64,000 nt of DNA from Chthonobacter albigriseus (GCF_013839445.1 NZ_JACDIT010000006.1:124001-188000); one strand, 5' to 3'; positions 26,879 to 37,911 are shown, counted from the stretch's first letter. Translations and numbers: made by a program. The notes: a model not told the origin generated them from the letters alone.

Positions 26879-28135
26879 TCAAGCGGCCTTGGCCACGAGC
26901 GCCCGCTCGGTATGGCCGGTCACGACGGCGTCGACGATCTCGCCCGGCCGGCCCGCGGCGATCTCGGCCAGCGTGAACTGTTCGGTCCGCCCGAGGCCGT
27001 TCTTCTCGATCAACACCAGCCGCCGCCGTCCGGTTTCGCTCGCAAGGTGGGCGGTGAACGCATCGTCTCCCTTCACCCTCAGCCGCGCCGCTCGCTCCTT
27101 GATGACCGCGCGCTCCAGCTGCGGCATGCGCGCGGCGGGTGTTCCGGGCCGCGGCGAATAGGGGAAGACGTGGAGATGCGTCAGCCCGCAATCGTCGACG
27201 ATGGCGAGCGACTGGGCGAACATCGCCTCGTCCTCGGTGGGGAACCCGGCGATCAGGTCGGCGCCGAACACCATGTCGGGCCGCAGCCGTCGGGCCTCCT
27301 CGCAGAAGCGGATTGCATCCGCGCGCAGGTGTCGGCGCTTCATCCGCTTGAGGATCATGTCGTCGCCGGCCTGCAGGGAGAGGTGCAGGTGCGGCATCAG
27401 CCGCTCCTCCTCCGCGATCGCGCGCATCAGGTCCTCGTCCGCCTCGATCGAGTCGATGGAGGAGATCCTCAGACGCTTCAGCTCCGGCACATGCGCCAGG
27501 ATGGTCCGGGTGAGCTTACCGAGCCGTGGCGTCCCCGGCAGGTCCTGTCCATAGGACGTCAGGTCGACACCCGTCAGCACCACCTCCGCATAACCGTTCT
27601 CCACCAGCCGGCGGACCTGGGCGACGACCTCGCCCATCGGCACGGAACGCGAATTCCCGCGGCCATAGGGGATGATGCAGAAGGTGCAGCGGTGGTCGCA
27701 GCCGTTCTGAACCTGCACGAAGGCCCGCGCCCGCCCCTCGAACCCGTCGACCAGATGCAGCGCCGTTTCCCGCACGCTCATGATGTCGTTGACGCGCGTC
27801 TTTTCCGCCGCCGCCACGCCGAAGTCCGGCAGGGCCCGGTAGGCCGCCTCGGTCATCTTCTGGTCGTTGCCGACGACGAGGTCCACCTCCTCCATCGCCG
27901 CGAAGGACGCCGGATCGGTCTGCGCAGCGCAGCCGGTCACGACGATCCGGGCGGCCGGGTTCTCCCGCCGCGCGCGCCGGATCGCTTGCCGGGCCTGGCG
28001 CACGGCCTCGCCGGTCACCGCGCAGGTGTTCACCAGCACGGCGTCCGTCAGTCCGGCCGCTTCGGCCTTCTGCTTCATGACCTCCGATTCCACCGTGTTC
28101 AGACGGCAGCCGAAGGTCACCACCTCGATAGCCAT
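26879..28135 (-). CDS. mtaB: tRNA threonylcarbamoyladenosine methylthiotransferase MtaB
   Basis: A 418-residue radical-SAM enzyme converting t6A37 to ms2t6A37 in ANN-reading tRNAs. Domains in order: UPF0004 N-terminal domain with cluster Cys (EVVTFGCRLNTVESEVMK, VNTCAVTGEAV, VVTGCAAQ), the radical-SAM core with CDHRCTFCIIPYGRGNSRS, and a C-terminal TRAM domain (GRRRLVLIEKNGLGRTEQF). It works downstream of TsaD, which is also encoded here. It lies between dapF (89 bases upstream) and ftsY. Confidence 0.94.
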   Translation of the reverse strand: MAIEVVTFGCRLNTVESEVMKQKAEAAGLTDAVLVNTCAVTGEAVRQARQAIRRARRENPAARIVVTGCAAQTDPASFAAMEEVDLVVGNDQKMTEAAYRALPDFGVAAAEKTRVNDIMSVRETALHLVDGFEGRARAFVQVQNGCDHRCTFCIIPYGRGNSRSVPMGEVVAQVRRLVENGYAEVVLTGVDLTSYGQDLPGTPRLGKLTRTILAHVPELKRLRISSIDSIEADEDLMRAIAEEERLMPHLHLSLQAGDDMILKRMKRRHLRADAIRFCEEARRLRPDMVFGADLIAGFPTEDEAMFAQSLAIVDDCGLTHLHVFPYSPRPGTPAARMPQLERAVIKERAARLRVKGDDAFTAHLASETGRRRLVLIEKNGLGRTEQFTLAEIAAGRPGEIVDAVVTGHTERALVAKAA

Positions 28136-28224
28136 GGGAGTGGTCGATGCCCTGCTTGTGGGGTTGGTCCGCCGCTATATGGCCGAAACGGCGGACAAAC
28201 GCCAGAGCGGCGCCGGATCGGCGG

Positions 28225-29094
28225 TCAGGCGACCGCAGCCCGGGGGGCGAAGATCTCGCCCGGCAGCATACCGCGATGCTCCAGTTCGGTCGCCCCTGTC
28301 ATCAGAACCTTGTCGGCGTCCGTCCACTCGATCAGAAGGTCGCCGCCCGGCAGGCTGACGCGCACCGTGCGCCCGGTCCGGCCGGTACGGGCCGCCGAAA
28401 CCGCAGCGGCGCAGGCCGCCGAGCCGCAGGCCCTCGTCAGTCCCGCCCCGCGCTCCCAGACCCGCAGGATCAACGAGTCCGGTCCCGTGACCTGCGCAAG
28501 CGAGATGTTCGCTCCCTCCGGAAAGATCGGGTGATGCTCCAGCATCGGGCCGATCGCACCGAGGTCGTAGGCCGATGCGTCGTCGACCCAGAAGATCGCG
28601 TGCGGATTGCCCATGCTGGCCACCGACGGGGAATGCAGGATCGGATCGTCGATCGGCCCGATCTGCAGCTCGATCGCCCGCGTGTCATGGAAAGGTTCGG
28701 CCAGCGGGATCTTGTCCCAGGCGAACTCCGGCCGGCCCATGTCGACCGTCACGAGCCCGTCGCCGGCCTCGCGAACCGTCAGCAGGCCCGCCCGGGTCTG
28801 CAGCGTCAGCCGGTCCTTGCCGCTCTCGTCGAACATCAAACGCCCCACGCACCGGGTGCCGTTGCCGCAGGCCGCCGACTCCGATCCGTCGATGTTGAAG
28901 ATGATCATCGCCGCATCCGTCTGCGGCGTCACCGGATCGTAGACCACCATCAGCTGGTCGAAATGCGCACCAGGCGTCTGGCCGATCGCCCGCGCGGCAT
29001 CCGCCGTCACCCGCTCGCGCCGGCCACGCATATCCAGGACGACGATCTCGTTCCCGATCCCGTTCATCTTTGTGAAAGGCACGCCGTCGGTCAT
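28225..29094 (-). CDS. dapF: diaminopimelate epimerase
   Basis: A 289-residue PLP-independent epimerase converting LL- to meso-diaminopimelate for lysine and peptidoglycan. Both catalytic Cys motifs are present: [13 protein letters not shown] and [12 protein letters not shown]. The N-terminal [15 protein letters not shown] is the variant usual in Rhizobiales. ATG 29094 is chosen; the open frame to 29256 lacks similarity. It is upstream of mtaB and ftsY on the same strand and divergent from the FecR gene. It shares the aspartate pathway with asd at 41 kb. Confidence 0.95.
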   Translation of the reverse strand: MTDGVPFTKMNGIGNEIVVLDMRGRRERVTADAARAIGQTPGAHFDQLMVVYDPVTPQTDAAMIIFNIDGSESAACGNGTRCVGRLMFDESGKDRLTLQTRAGLLTVREAGDGLVTVDMGRPEFAWDKIPLAEPFHDTRAIELQIGPIDDPILHSPSVASMGNPHAIFWVDDASAYDLGAIGPMLEHHPIFPEGANISLAQVTGPDSLILRVWERGAGLTRACGSAACAAAVSAARTGRTGRTVRVSLPGGDLLIEWTDADKVLMTGATELEHRGMLPGEIFAPRAAVA

Positions 29095-29332
29095 GGGAGC
29101 ATTCGATCCATGGGTGGCTTGACACCCGATAGGTAGCGATTTTCGGACGGTTTCGGAAGGGGCGACCGTCCACTGAACACGGCACGCCCCGATTGATGAA
29201 GAAGGCGTGAATCCGATCCGCCGGATAGTTGATGGAGGGGTTAGAATCCCGTTCACCAGCTCTTTTAAGCCGACGAAAGTACATTCTCGTTAGAACATAT
29301 TTTTGGTGGGAGGACGCCGCTTCGGGGCCGAT

Positions 29333-30202
29333 ATGAACATCTTCAAGAAATTGCTTGTGGCGCTTGCCCTGCTTCTGGCAACCAGCCAGGCCGTACTTGC
29401 GTCCGCTTGGACCGTTGAGCGTGTAACCGGCCGCGCCTGGATCACCGGAAGTGGCACGGAACCGATCGCGCTCAAACCCCGCATGACGGTCACCAGCGGC
29501 CAGACCGTGGCAACCGCCGATCGGGCAAGGGTCCTGCTCGTTCAGGACAAGAACCGCATGGCGCTCGGCCCAAACACCGTCATTTCTGTCGGCCCCACGT
29601 CCTTCTTCTCGCGCAAGGTGCGCATCGAGCAGCAGGTCGGCTCCATCGAAGTGGACGTCGAAAAGCGGCGCGCGCCCTACTTTTCCGTCGAGACGCCTTT
29701 CCTGGCGGCCGTCGTCAAGGGCACCCGCTTCACCGTGACCGTTTCCCCGTCGCGGGCCTCCGTCAACGTCGACCGTGGACTTGTCCAGGTCTCCGATTTC
29801 ACGTCCGGAGACCACGCTGATCTCGGTCCCGGACAGCGCGCCAAGACCCGGCCGGGCACCGGCGGCCTTTCCGTCGCCGGTGTCGACAGACCCGTCGTGG
29901 AGAAGGGCAAGCCCGCAGAGGCCACCGTCAAGGCATTCGGAACCCGTAAGGTCTCCGTAGAGTCGCTCGGCGCAGCCTCGGACGAGAAGGCCTCAGCCGA
30001 GGCCGACAGCGGCAAACCGGACAAGTCGAAGAACAGCAACGGCAAGAGCGGCAACGCCGGAAACGGTGGCGGCAATTCCGGAAACGGCGGCGGCAACAGC
30101 GGAGCTGGAGGCAACTCTGGCAACGGCGGCGGTGGAGGCGGTAATTCCGGGCATGGCGGCGGCAACTCGGGTGGCCATGGGCACGGCGGCGGTCGCCACT
30201 GA
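29333..30202 (+). CDS. exported FecR-domain protein with Gly/Asn/His-rich tail
   Basis: A 289-residue protein with a signal peptide (LLVALALLLATSQAVLASAW, cleavage near residue 24) and a FecR-type beta domain at about residues 45-150 (GQTVATADRARVLLVQDKNRMALGPNTV, VETPFLAAVVKGTRFTV). The last 55 residues are an unusual low-complexity tail of GGNSG-type repeats ending in HGHGGGRH. FecR proteins without an ECF sigma partner often sit beside CHASE2 enzymes, as here: the next gene starts 14 bases downstream. It probably acts as a periplasmic partner of that sensor. The His-Gly tail might bind metal, which is a guess. Confidence 0.85.
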   Translation: MNIFKKLLVALALLLATSQAVLASAWTVERVTGRAWITGSGTEPIALKPRMTVTSGQTVATADRARVLLVQDKNRMALGPNTVISVGPTSFFSRKVRIEQQVGSIEVDVEKRRAPYFSVETPFLAAVVKGTRFTVTVSPSRASVNVDRGLVQVSDFTSGDHADLGPGQRAKTRPGTGGLSVAGVDRPVVEKGKPAEATVKAFGTRKVSVESLGAASDEKASAEADSGKPDKSKNSNGKSGNAGNGGGNSGNGGGNSGAGGNSGNGGGGGGNSGHGGGNSGGHGHGGGRH

Positions 30203-30216
30203 GCGAAGGACGGGCC

Positions 30217-33000
30217 ATGTCCCTCCAGCATCAAGCCGAAGGTGATGGTCGTCGCCGCAAGGCCGTGCGCGACGGCAGCCTGATCGCCGTCATCGGGCTG
30301 GTTCTCGCCTTCCTCCATGGCGTCGGCGTCTTCGCGCCGCTCTCCCGGGTTCTGCAGGACCAGCGCTTTCACGCAACGACCCGCGCACCCTCCGACAAGG
30401 TCGTTCTCGTCGACATCGACGCCCGCAGTCTCGCCGGGATCGGCGTATGGCCCTGGGATCGCCGGATCTATGCCGACCTCCTCGCGTCCGCTGCCACGCA
30501 CGGGGCCGAGGCCGTCGCTTTCGACATCGACTTCAGCACGCGCTCGACCACCGGCTCGGACGCCGCTTTCGCCGAAGCCCTGGCCGGCTCAGGCGTGCCG
30601 GTCTACATGGCCGCCTTCGTGCAGCCGGAGACGGCAGCCGGTCCGGACCGGCTGCTTCTGTCGCTCCCGACACCCGCCTTGATGGAAAGCGCCTGGCCTG
30701 CCCTGGTCAACGTGCCGGTCGATCCGGACGGCGCGGTCCGGTCGATCCTCTACGGCCTGGACACCCCGGAAGGGCCGGTCCAGTCGATGCCCGCGCTCCT
30801 GGCTGGGTCCGAGCGGACCACCGGGGCGTTTTCCATTGACTACTCGATCGACGCCGCCGGCCTTCGCCGTGTCTCGTTCGTCGACGTCCTCCGTGGAACG
30901 GTTCCTCCCGACACGCTGAAGGGCCGCGTCCTCATCGTCGGCGCCACCGCGGTCGAGCTCCGCGACATCTTCCAGGTGCCCCGTCACGGCCTCGTCTCCG
31001 GCTCGACGATCCTCGCGCTCGCGACCGAAACCGTGGCGCAGGACCGCGCCGTGGATGTTGGAGGCGGTTATGCGCTCGCCCTCCTCGCCGGCGCAGTGGT
31101 CCTGGCGATCCTGGCTTTCGCCCTGATCTCCTCCTGGACGGTGATGCCGCTGCTCGCCGGGGCCGGCGTTGCGCTGCACGGCGCCGCTGTGGGACTTCAC
31201 ACTTTCACCGCCCAGACCCTCGACACCGGGCCCGCCCTCGCCGCGGTCGCGGTCTTCAGCCTCTGGGGCCTCTTGAGGGAACTCGATCTGCGCCAATGGC
31301 TGTTGCGTCTCGCCCGGACGCGCATCGCCAACGCCGACCGGATCCTTGTCAACCTCATCGAAGAGGGCTTCGACGGGATCCTGGTGGTCGACTCCGACGG
31401 TCGGATCCGCCACGCCAACCGGTCGGCGACGGCGATCCTCGGCCTCGGAGACCAGGCCCTGCCCCGGACGATCGCGGATCTCCCCGACCCCGTCGCCCGC
31501 CTGGTCTCCCGGCCCGGCGCCCACGACGGCGTCGAGCCGTCCAGCGGCCTCCTGCGCATGGGCGAGGGATCCGAGGCGCGGATCCTGGAGTACGCGACCC
31601 GACCTGTCCGCCTCGATCCGGAGTCCGGCCCGGGCCCGACGGAGGAGCCTCGGCTTCTGGTCTGCCTGTCGTTCCGCGACGTTACCGAGCGCCAGCGGGC
31701 CGCCGAACAGATGGAATACCTCGCCTACCACGATGCCCTGACCGGATTGCCGAACCGGCGCGCCCTGGAGGCCCGGCTTGCGGACTCACCGGCCGAAATG
31801 CCCGCTGCCCTGCTCTTCTTCGACCTCGACCGGTTCAAGGACGTCAACGGCAAGCTCGGCCACGGCTGGGGCGATGCGCTGCTGAGGGATGTCGCGACGC
31901 GTGCCACCTGCGCCATAGGCCCGGACGCTTTCCTCGCCCGCCTCGGCGGCGACGAATTCGCCGCGCTCCTGCCGTCAGGTTCGGCGTCGGATCCCGCGAA
32001 CCGCACGATGGCCCTGTTGAAGGACCTGTCGCGGCCATTCTCGTTGCAGAACCACAAGATTGCGATCACCGCGAGCGCCGGACTGCGCCTTCTGGACGGT
32101 TCGCAGACCACACCCCAGGATACGCTGCGGCAGGCCGACCTTGCACTCGGCGAGGCCAAAAAGGCAGGTCGGAATCGCGCGGTGATCTTCTCCCCGGACC
32201 TTGAAGTCGCCCGTCTGCGGCGACTGCGGCTCGAGCACGATCTGGAGGCGGCGTTCCGCAACAACGAACTCCGGCTCGTCTTCCAGCCGCAGGTCTCGCT
32301 GGCCACCGGCGAGATCGTCGGCGCGGAAGCGCTGACGCGCTGGTACCACCCGGAACGCGGCTTCGTCTCGCCCGCCGAATTCATCCCGGTCATGGAGGAG
32401 ACCGGCCTGATCCACCGGCTGGGCGCCTGGACGCTGGCAACGGCATGCCGCGAGGCGGCGCGCTGGCCGGAGCACATCCGGATCGCCGTCAACGTGTCTG
32501 CGATCGAACTGGAGATGGGCGACGTTCCCGCGACCGTCGCAGATATCCTCTCCGCCACCGGTTTGCGCCCCGATCGCCTGGAACTGGAGATCACGGAAAC
32601 CGCCTTCGTGAAGGAGACGCCTCTTCTCGTGGAGCGCCTGCGCCGGATCCGCGGCTTCGGCGTCGGGTTCGCGCTCGACGACTTCGGCACCGGATACTCG
32701 TCGCTGGGCTACCTGCACCGCTTCCCCGTCGGCAAGATCAAGATCGACCGCTCCTTCGTGATGGGGCTTCCCGAGGATGAAACAGCCGCTGCGATCGTCC
32801 GGTCCATCGTCGCGCTCGCCGCGAGCCTGCGCCTGCGGACCGTCGCGGAAGGCATAGAAACCGAGCGGCAGCAGGACTGCCTGCGGCGGATGGGCTGTAC
32901 GGAAGGACAGGGGTACCTGTTCTCCCAGCCGGTCGACTCGGCAACGATAGCCGCGCTGATCGCGCGCGACGCGGCCCGACCCTCGGCCCTGGCAGGCTGA
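30217..33000 (+). CDS. CHASE2-PAS-GGDEF-EAL cyclic-di-GMP enzyme
   Basis: A 927-residue membrane sensor. After one N-terminal helix, an extracytoplasmic CHASE2 domain spans about residues 50-270 (VLVDIDARSLAGIGVWPWDRRIYADLL). Further membrane helices follow to about 355, then a PAS-like region, GGDEF and EAL. The GGDEF signature is intact (577-581), as is EAL (704-706, VGAEALTRW), along with NVSAIEL, ELEITETAFV, DDFGTGYSS, KIDRSFV and EGIETE. Both diguanylate cyclase and phosphodiesterase activity are therefore possible. It is paired with the FecR gene, so a periplasmic signal probably sets the balance. Confidence 0.95.
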   Translation: MSLQHQAEGDGRRRKAVRDGSLIAVIGLVLAFLHGVGVFAPLSRVLQDQRFHATTRAPSDKVVLVDIDARSLAGIGVWPWDRRIYADLLASAATHGAEAVAFDIDFSTRSTTGSDAAFAEALAGSGVPVYMAAFVQPETAAGPDRLLLSLPTPALMESAWPALVNVPVDPDGAVRSILYGLDTPEGPVQSMPALLAGSERTTGAFSIDYSIDAAGLRRVSFVDVLRGTVPPDTLKGRVLIVGATAVELRDIFQVPRHGLVSGSTILALATETVAQDRAVDVGGGYALALLAGAVVLAILAFALISSWTVMPLLAGAGVALHGAAVGLHTFTAQTLDTGPALAAVAVFSLWGLLRELDLRQWLLRLARTRIANADRILVNLIEEGFDGILVVDSDGRIRHANRSATAILGLGDQALPRTIADLPDPVARLVSRPGAHDGVEPSSGLLRMGEGSEARILEYATRPVRLDPESGPGPTEEPRLLVCLSFRDVTERQRAAEQMEYLAYHDALTGLPNRRALEARLADSPAEMPAALLFFDLDRFKDVNGKLGHGWGDALLRDVATRATCAIGPDAFLARLGGDEFAALLPSGSASDPANRTMALLKDLSRPFSLQNHKIAITASAGLRLLDGSQTTPQDTLRQADLALGEAKKAGRNRAVIFSPDLEVARLRRLRLEHDLEAAFRNNELRLVFQPQVSLATGEIVGAEALTRWYHPERGFVSPAEFIPVMEETGLIHRLGAWTLATACREAARWPEHIRIAVNVSAIELEMGDVPATVADILSATGLRPDRLELEITETAFVKETPLLVERLRRIRGFGVGFALDDFGTGYSSLGYLHRFPVGKIKIDRSFVMGLPEDETAAAIVRSIVALAASLRLRTVAEGIETERQQDCLRRMGCTEGQGYLFSQPVDSATIAALIARDAARPSALAG

Positions 33001-33021
33001 CCGGCCGCAGGGTGGTTGGCG

Positions 33022-33318
33022 TCAGTTGAGCCGCTTCTGCGGAGTCAGCCAGGCGGCCGCGAACGCCGCGCTGTGCTGGGTATTTCCGGCCAGGAACATG
33101 CAGATCATCGTCGTCGCGTACTCGCCGTCCTCCCAGTCCGAGAACACCTGGTATTGGTAGGCGAACGGCGGCACGTTGGCGCGCAGCCAGTTCTGCACTT
33201 CCACGATCCGCTCGTCTTCTCCGAAGGGGGCCTCCAGCACGAACATCTGGCTCACATCCTCGACAAAATCGAGCGCCTCGATGTCCTCCTGGTCCGCAAC
33301 GATCACCGACAAGCCCAT
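33022..33318 (-). CDS. hypothetical protein, 98 residues
   Basis: I do not recognise this protein. It is 98 residues, acidic in its first half (DQEDIEALDFVEDVSQMF) and hydrophobic/aromatic in the middle (FAYQYQVFSDWEDGEYATTMICMF), with no signal peptide or membrane helix. The ATG at 33318 has AGGA at good spacing, and composition is coding-like. It lies between the convergent GGDEF-EAL gene and the cytochrome c gene on the same strand 77 bases upstream. Confidence 0.65.
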   Translation of the reverse strand: MGLSVIVADQEDIEALDFVEDVSQMFVLEAPFGEDERIVEVQNWLRANVPPFAYQYQVFSDWEDGEYATTMICMFLAGNTQHSAAFAAAWLTPQKRLN

Positions 33319-33395
33319 GGTCCTGCTCCGCGCCTCACTTGAAGGAACAACGCGCGGAATGCTGGCAGGATCCGTCGGACCGCAGATCGGGACGT

Positions 33396-33701
33396 TCAGC
33401 GCGGCAGGGAAGCGTAGTAGTCGGCCAATGCCTCCATCTCCGCCTCGGTCATCCGCCGCGTCATGAAGCGCATCTCCTCGTGCGCCCGCTGCCCGCTGTG
33501 AAAGGCCCTGAGCTGCGACAGCAGATAGCCGTAGTTCTGGCCGGCGAGATGAGGCACCAGCGTGTCGGGCGCCAGCCCCTCAGGCCCGTGGCAGGGAGCG
33601 CAGGCCGCGACGAGGCCCGCGAGGTCCACGGATTCGGCCGCCCGGCTTGGCAACGCCATGGCCGCCAACACTGCGGCAAGCACGACGACATCGATCCGCA
33701 T
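33396..33701 (-). CDS. small exported c-type cytochrome
   Basis: A 101-residue class I cytochrome c. Signal peptide residues 1-21 (VVVLAAVLAAMALPSRAA), haem-binding CAPCH at 34-38, and a likely axial Met in EEMRFMTRRMTEAEME. It resembles c553/c4-half cytochromes in length and in GLAPDTLVPHLAGQNYGYLLSQLRAF. Periplasmic electron carrier; the partner oxidase is not in the window. It depends on the Ccm system, whose genes lie at 52-55.7 kb. Longer in-frame starts upstream lack a signal sequence and were not used. Confidence 0.88.
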   Translation of the reverse strand: MRIDVVVLAAVLAAMALPSRAAESVDLAGLVAACAPCHGPEGLAPDTLVPHLAGQNYGYLLSQLRAFHSGQRAHEEMRFMTRRMTEAEMEALADYYASLPR

Positions 33702-33809
33702 GGCAACTCCGCTCTCCAGGGCCGGGCCCCGGTGGTTCAAACGGACGCGCTGGACGGCGCCCCGCTCTCGAACTAGCTTCACCCCCTCGACTTCGGCAAG
33801 GACCCCTCC

Positions 33810-34097
33810 ATGCTTTTCGCCGTCACCTGCATCGACAAGACCGGCCACGCGGCCGTCCGCACCGACAACCGGTCGTCCCACCTGGAATTCCTCAAGGCCA
33901 ACGCGGACGCCGTCAAGATCGCCGGCCCGATGCTGACCGACGACGGCGCCGGCATGGTCGGCTCCCTGCTGGTGATCGAGGCCGCGGACCGGTCCGCCTT
34001 GGACGCGCTTCTCGCGGAAGATCCCTACGCCAAGGCCGGGCTGTTCGAGCGGATCGAGATCCGCCCCTGGCGCTGGGTCATCGGCAATCCCGGCTGA
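33810..34097 (+). CDS. YciI family protein
   Basis: A 95-residue YciI-like protein (dimeric ferredoxin-like fold). Typical features are the opening MLFAVTCIDK, a His-containing SSHLEFLKAN, GPMLTDDGAGMVGSLLVIEA, and FERIEIRPWRWVIG at the end. The family has a conserved His-Asp pair and no firmly assigned general reaction. It lies seven bases upstream of the EVE gene. In many relatives this pair follows tsaD-gpsA, which here stands 15 kb away. Confidence 0.9.
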   Translation: MLFAVTCIDKTGHAAVRTDNRSSHLEFLKANADAVKIAGPMLTDDGAGMVGSLLVIEAADRSALDALLAEDPYAKAGLFERIEIRPWRWVIGNPG

Positions 34098-34104
34098 CGC
34101 ACCC

Positions 34105-34533
34105 ATGGCCCACTGGCTCTACAAGTCCGAACCGGCGGCCTGGTCCTGGGACCAGCAGAAGGCCGCCGGGGCGGCCGGCACTCCGTGGACCGGCGTGCGC
34201 AACTATCAGGCCCGCAACTTCATGCGCGCCATGCGGATCGGCGACCGCGGCTTCTTCTACCACTCCAACGACGGCCTCGCTGTGGTCGGCCTCGTCGAGG
34301 TCTGCGCTCTCTCCCACCCCGATCCGACCACCGACGATCCGCGATGGGACTGCGTCGACATTCGCGCCGTGGCGGACATGCCGCGGCCCGTTACCCTGGC
34401 CGCCATCAAGGCCGAACCCCGCCTTTCCGCCATGAGCCTCGTCACCTCCTTCCGCCTCTCGGTCCAACCGGTCACCGACGAGGAATGGGCGATCGTCTGC
34501 GAGATGGGTGGCCTGCCCCCGGACAAGTCATGA
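34105..34533 (+). CDS. EVE domain protein
   Basis: A 142-residue EVE-domain protein (PUA-like/ASCH fold). The start HWLYKSEPAAWSW and the motif GVRNYQARNFMRAMRIGDRGFFYHS are diagnostic. The fold in characterised relatives binds modified bases in nucleic acid, and EVE proteins are found both in core translation-linked loci and in defence systems. Here the setting (YciI upstream, methyltransferase 19 bases downstream) is housekeeping-like, so a defence role is not indicated. Confidence 0.93.
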   Translation: MAHWLYKSEPAAWSWDQQKAAGAAGTPWTGVRNYQARNFMRAMRIGDRGFFYHSNDGLAVVGLVEVCALSHPDPTTDDPRWDCVDIRAVADMPRPVTLAAIKAEPRLSAMSLVTSFRLSVQPVTDEEWAIVCEMGGLPPDKS

Positions 34534-34552
34534 CCCGGGAGGGGTCGCGTCC

Positions 34553-35209
34553 ATGATCGAGCCGACACGCGACCCCGAGGCCTTCATCCGCGCGGAGACA
34601 CGCCTCTCCGCACCGCCCCACGTACCGGAGATCCGGCTGCATCTGGCCGACGAAGCCGTCGACCTCTGGCACCGGACCGAGGAGGAACTGGGGGAGATGG
34701 GCCTGCCGCCGCCCTATTGGGCCTTCGCATGGGCCGGCGGGCAGGCGATTGCGCGCTACGTGCTCGACCACCCCGAGACCGTCCGCGGCCGCACAGTCCT
34801 CGATTTCGCGTCTGGCTCAGGCATTGTGGCCATCGCCGCCGCGATGGCCGGCGCGGCCCGGGTGCTTGCGACCGACATCGACCGTTTCTCGCTGGTCGCC
34901 ATCGGTTTGAACGCGGTGGCCAACAAGGTGACGGTTGAGACAACCGGGCGCGACATCCTCTCCTCCGGCCCCGCCGGCTTCGACGTCGTCCTCGCGGGCG
35001 ATGTCTTCTACGAGAAGCCGATGGCCGACAGGGTCGAACCCTTCCTGAAACAGGCTCAGGCGGAAGGCGCCCTTGTGCTCTTCGGTGATCCCGGGCGGAG
35101 CTACCTGCCGAAGGCGGGCATCGAGGCGATCGCCGAGTACCGGGTGCCGGTAACCCGCGCGATCGAGGACAACGAGGTCAAGCACACCAGGGTCTGGCGC
35201 TTCCTATGA
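34553..35209 (+). CDS. SAM-dependent methyltransferase, ETF-beta lysine methyltransferase-like
   Basis: A 218-residue class I methyltransferase of the group containing METTL20 and bacterial ETF-beta lysine methyltransferases, often labelled PrmA-like. Visible: PPPYWAFAWAGGQAIARYVL, SAM motif I VLDFASGSGIVAIAAAMAGA, motif II ATDID, and the post-motif AGDVFYEKPMADRVEPFL. A protein lysine, possibly in electron-transfer flavoprotein, is the likely target by family, not by context. ATG 34553 is chosen at MIEPTRDPEAF. It is third of a YciI-EVE-methyltransferase run. Confidence 0.85.
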   Translation: MIEPTRDPEAFIRAETRLSAPPHVPEIRLHLADEAVDLWHRTEEELGEMGLPPPYWAFAWAGGQAIARYVLDHPETVRGRTVLDFASGSGIVAIAAAMAGAARVLATDIDRFSLVAIGLNAVANKVTVETTGRDILSSGPAGFDVVLAGDVFYEKPMADRVEPFLKQAQAEGALVLFGDPGRSYLPKAGIEAIAEYRVPVTRAIEDNEVKHTRVWRFL

Positions 35210-35330
35210 TCCGCGCGCACCGGCCCGCACCCTTCTGGCGGGCGGTTGCTGCATCGCACCCTACGAAGTGATGAGCGGGAAAACAGCCATCAGGGCTATT
35301 CCGGTGAACGAAAGTTCGACGGTTGACCCG

Positions 35331-35359
35331 TGGACGCCCCCCGGCCGCTTTCGCATAAT
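35331..35359 (+). promoter_or_regulatory. candidate acs promoter
   Basis: TGGACG (35331-35336), 17-base spacer, CATAAT (35354-35359), about 60 bases before the acs ATG. It matches four of six -35 and five of six -10 consensus bases. No operator is obvious. Confidence 0.4.
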
Positions 35360-35422
35360 GCGGCCCGAAATGGAGGCCGCCGGGGCCGAGGAGAAAACCC
35401 GCGGCCGCAAGGGAGGATCGTC

Positions 35423-37366
<1,944 letters not shown>

Positions 37367-37406
37367 AAAATCCCGGTTTTCTGAGGAAAATTGCATTGCC
37401 GAACCT

Positions 37407-37434
37407 GCCCTCCCGCACTGCGGGAGGGCTTTTT
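37407..37434 (+). terminator. intrinsic terminator of acs
   Basis: A perfect ten-base stem, GCCCTCCCGC (37407-37416) with GCGGGAGGGC (37420-37429), a three-base loop, and a run of five T. It is the clearest Rho-independent terminator in the window. Confidence 0.93.
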
Positions 37435-37500
37435 CGTTGCATCCCGCGTCGTCCGGGGTGATCATGACGTTAGCATGACCACTCGGACGCGGAGGCTCGG

Positions 37501-37911
37501 TTGACCGAGAGAGTGGACGACGAAGAGCAGCGGCTCGCCCCCGTGGTGCCCTTGCGGGCAAGCCCGCCCGAAGCGGGCTCCCCGGCCGCGCCGAGCCCGC
37601 ACCGGGAGCCGCCCTATACCGCTTTCGACCGACGGGAACTCTCTGAAATCCTGAAGCTTTACGGCCGCATGGTGGCCGCCGGCGAATGGCGCGACTATGC
37701 CATCGACATGCTGAAGGACAGGGCGGTCTTCTCCGTTTTCAGGCGCTCTTCGGAGATGCCGATCTACCGGATCGAGAAGAACCCGAAGCTCGCCCGCCGC
37801 CAGGGCGCCTATGCGGTGATATCCCAGACCGGGATGATCCTGAAGCGCGGCCCCGACCTCGCCCGGGTGCTGCGGGTGCTCGACAAGACCCTCAAGCTGG
37901 TCGACGCCTGA
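37501..37911 (+). CDS. DUF2794 family protein
   Basis: A 136-residue conserved alphaproteobacterial protein. The Pro/Ala-rich first 38 residues vary. The core YTAFDRRELSEILKLYGRMVAAGEWRDYAIDMLKD, VFSVFRRSSEMPIYRIEK and QGAYAVISQTGMILKRG is the DUF2794 signature. The function is unknown and there is no signal peptide. The start is TTG 37501 with GGAGG at ideal spacing. It is a single gene between the acs terminator and a convergent acetyltransferase gene. Confidence 0.9.
   Translation: MTERVDDEEQRLAPVVPLRASPPEAGSPAAPSPHREPPYTAFDRRELSEILKLYGRMVAAGEWRDYAIDMLKDRAVFSVFRRSSEMPIYRIEKNPKLARRQGAYAVISQTGMILKRGPDLARVLRVLDKTLKLVDA

Noticed and set aside
34105-34533. EVE-domain gene as the core of a defence island
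   Set aside because: EVE proteins can occur in defence systems, but the neighbours here (YciI, methyltransferase of the ETF-beta type, acs) are housekeeping and no nuclease or toxin partner is present.
37407-37434. GC-rich palindrome after acs as a regulatory operator
   Set aside because: The perfect stem, three-base loop and T run are a textbook intrinsic terminator.
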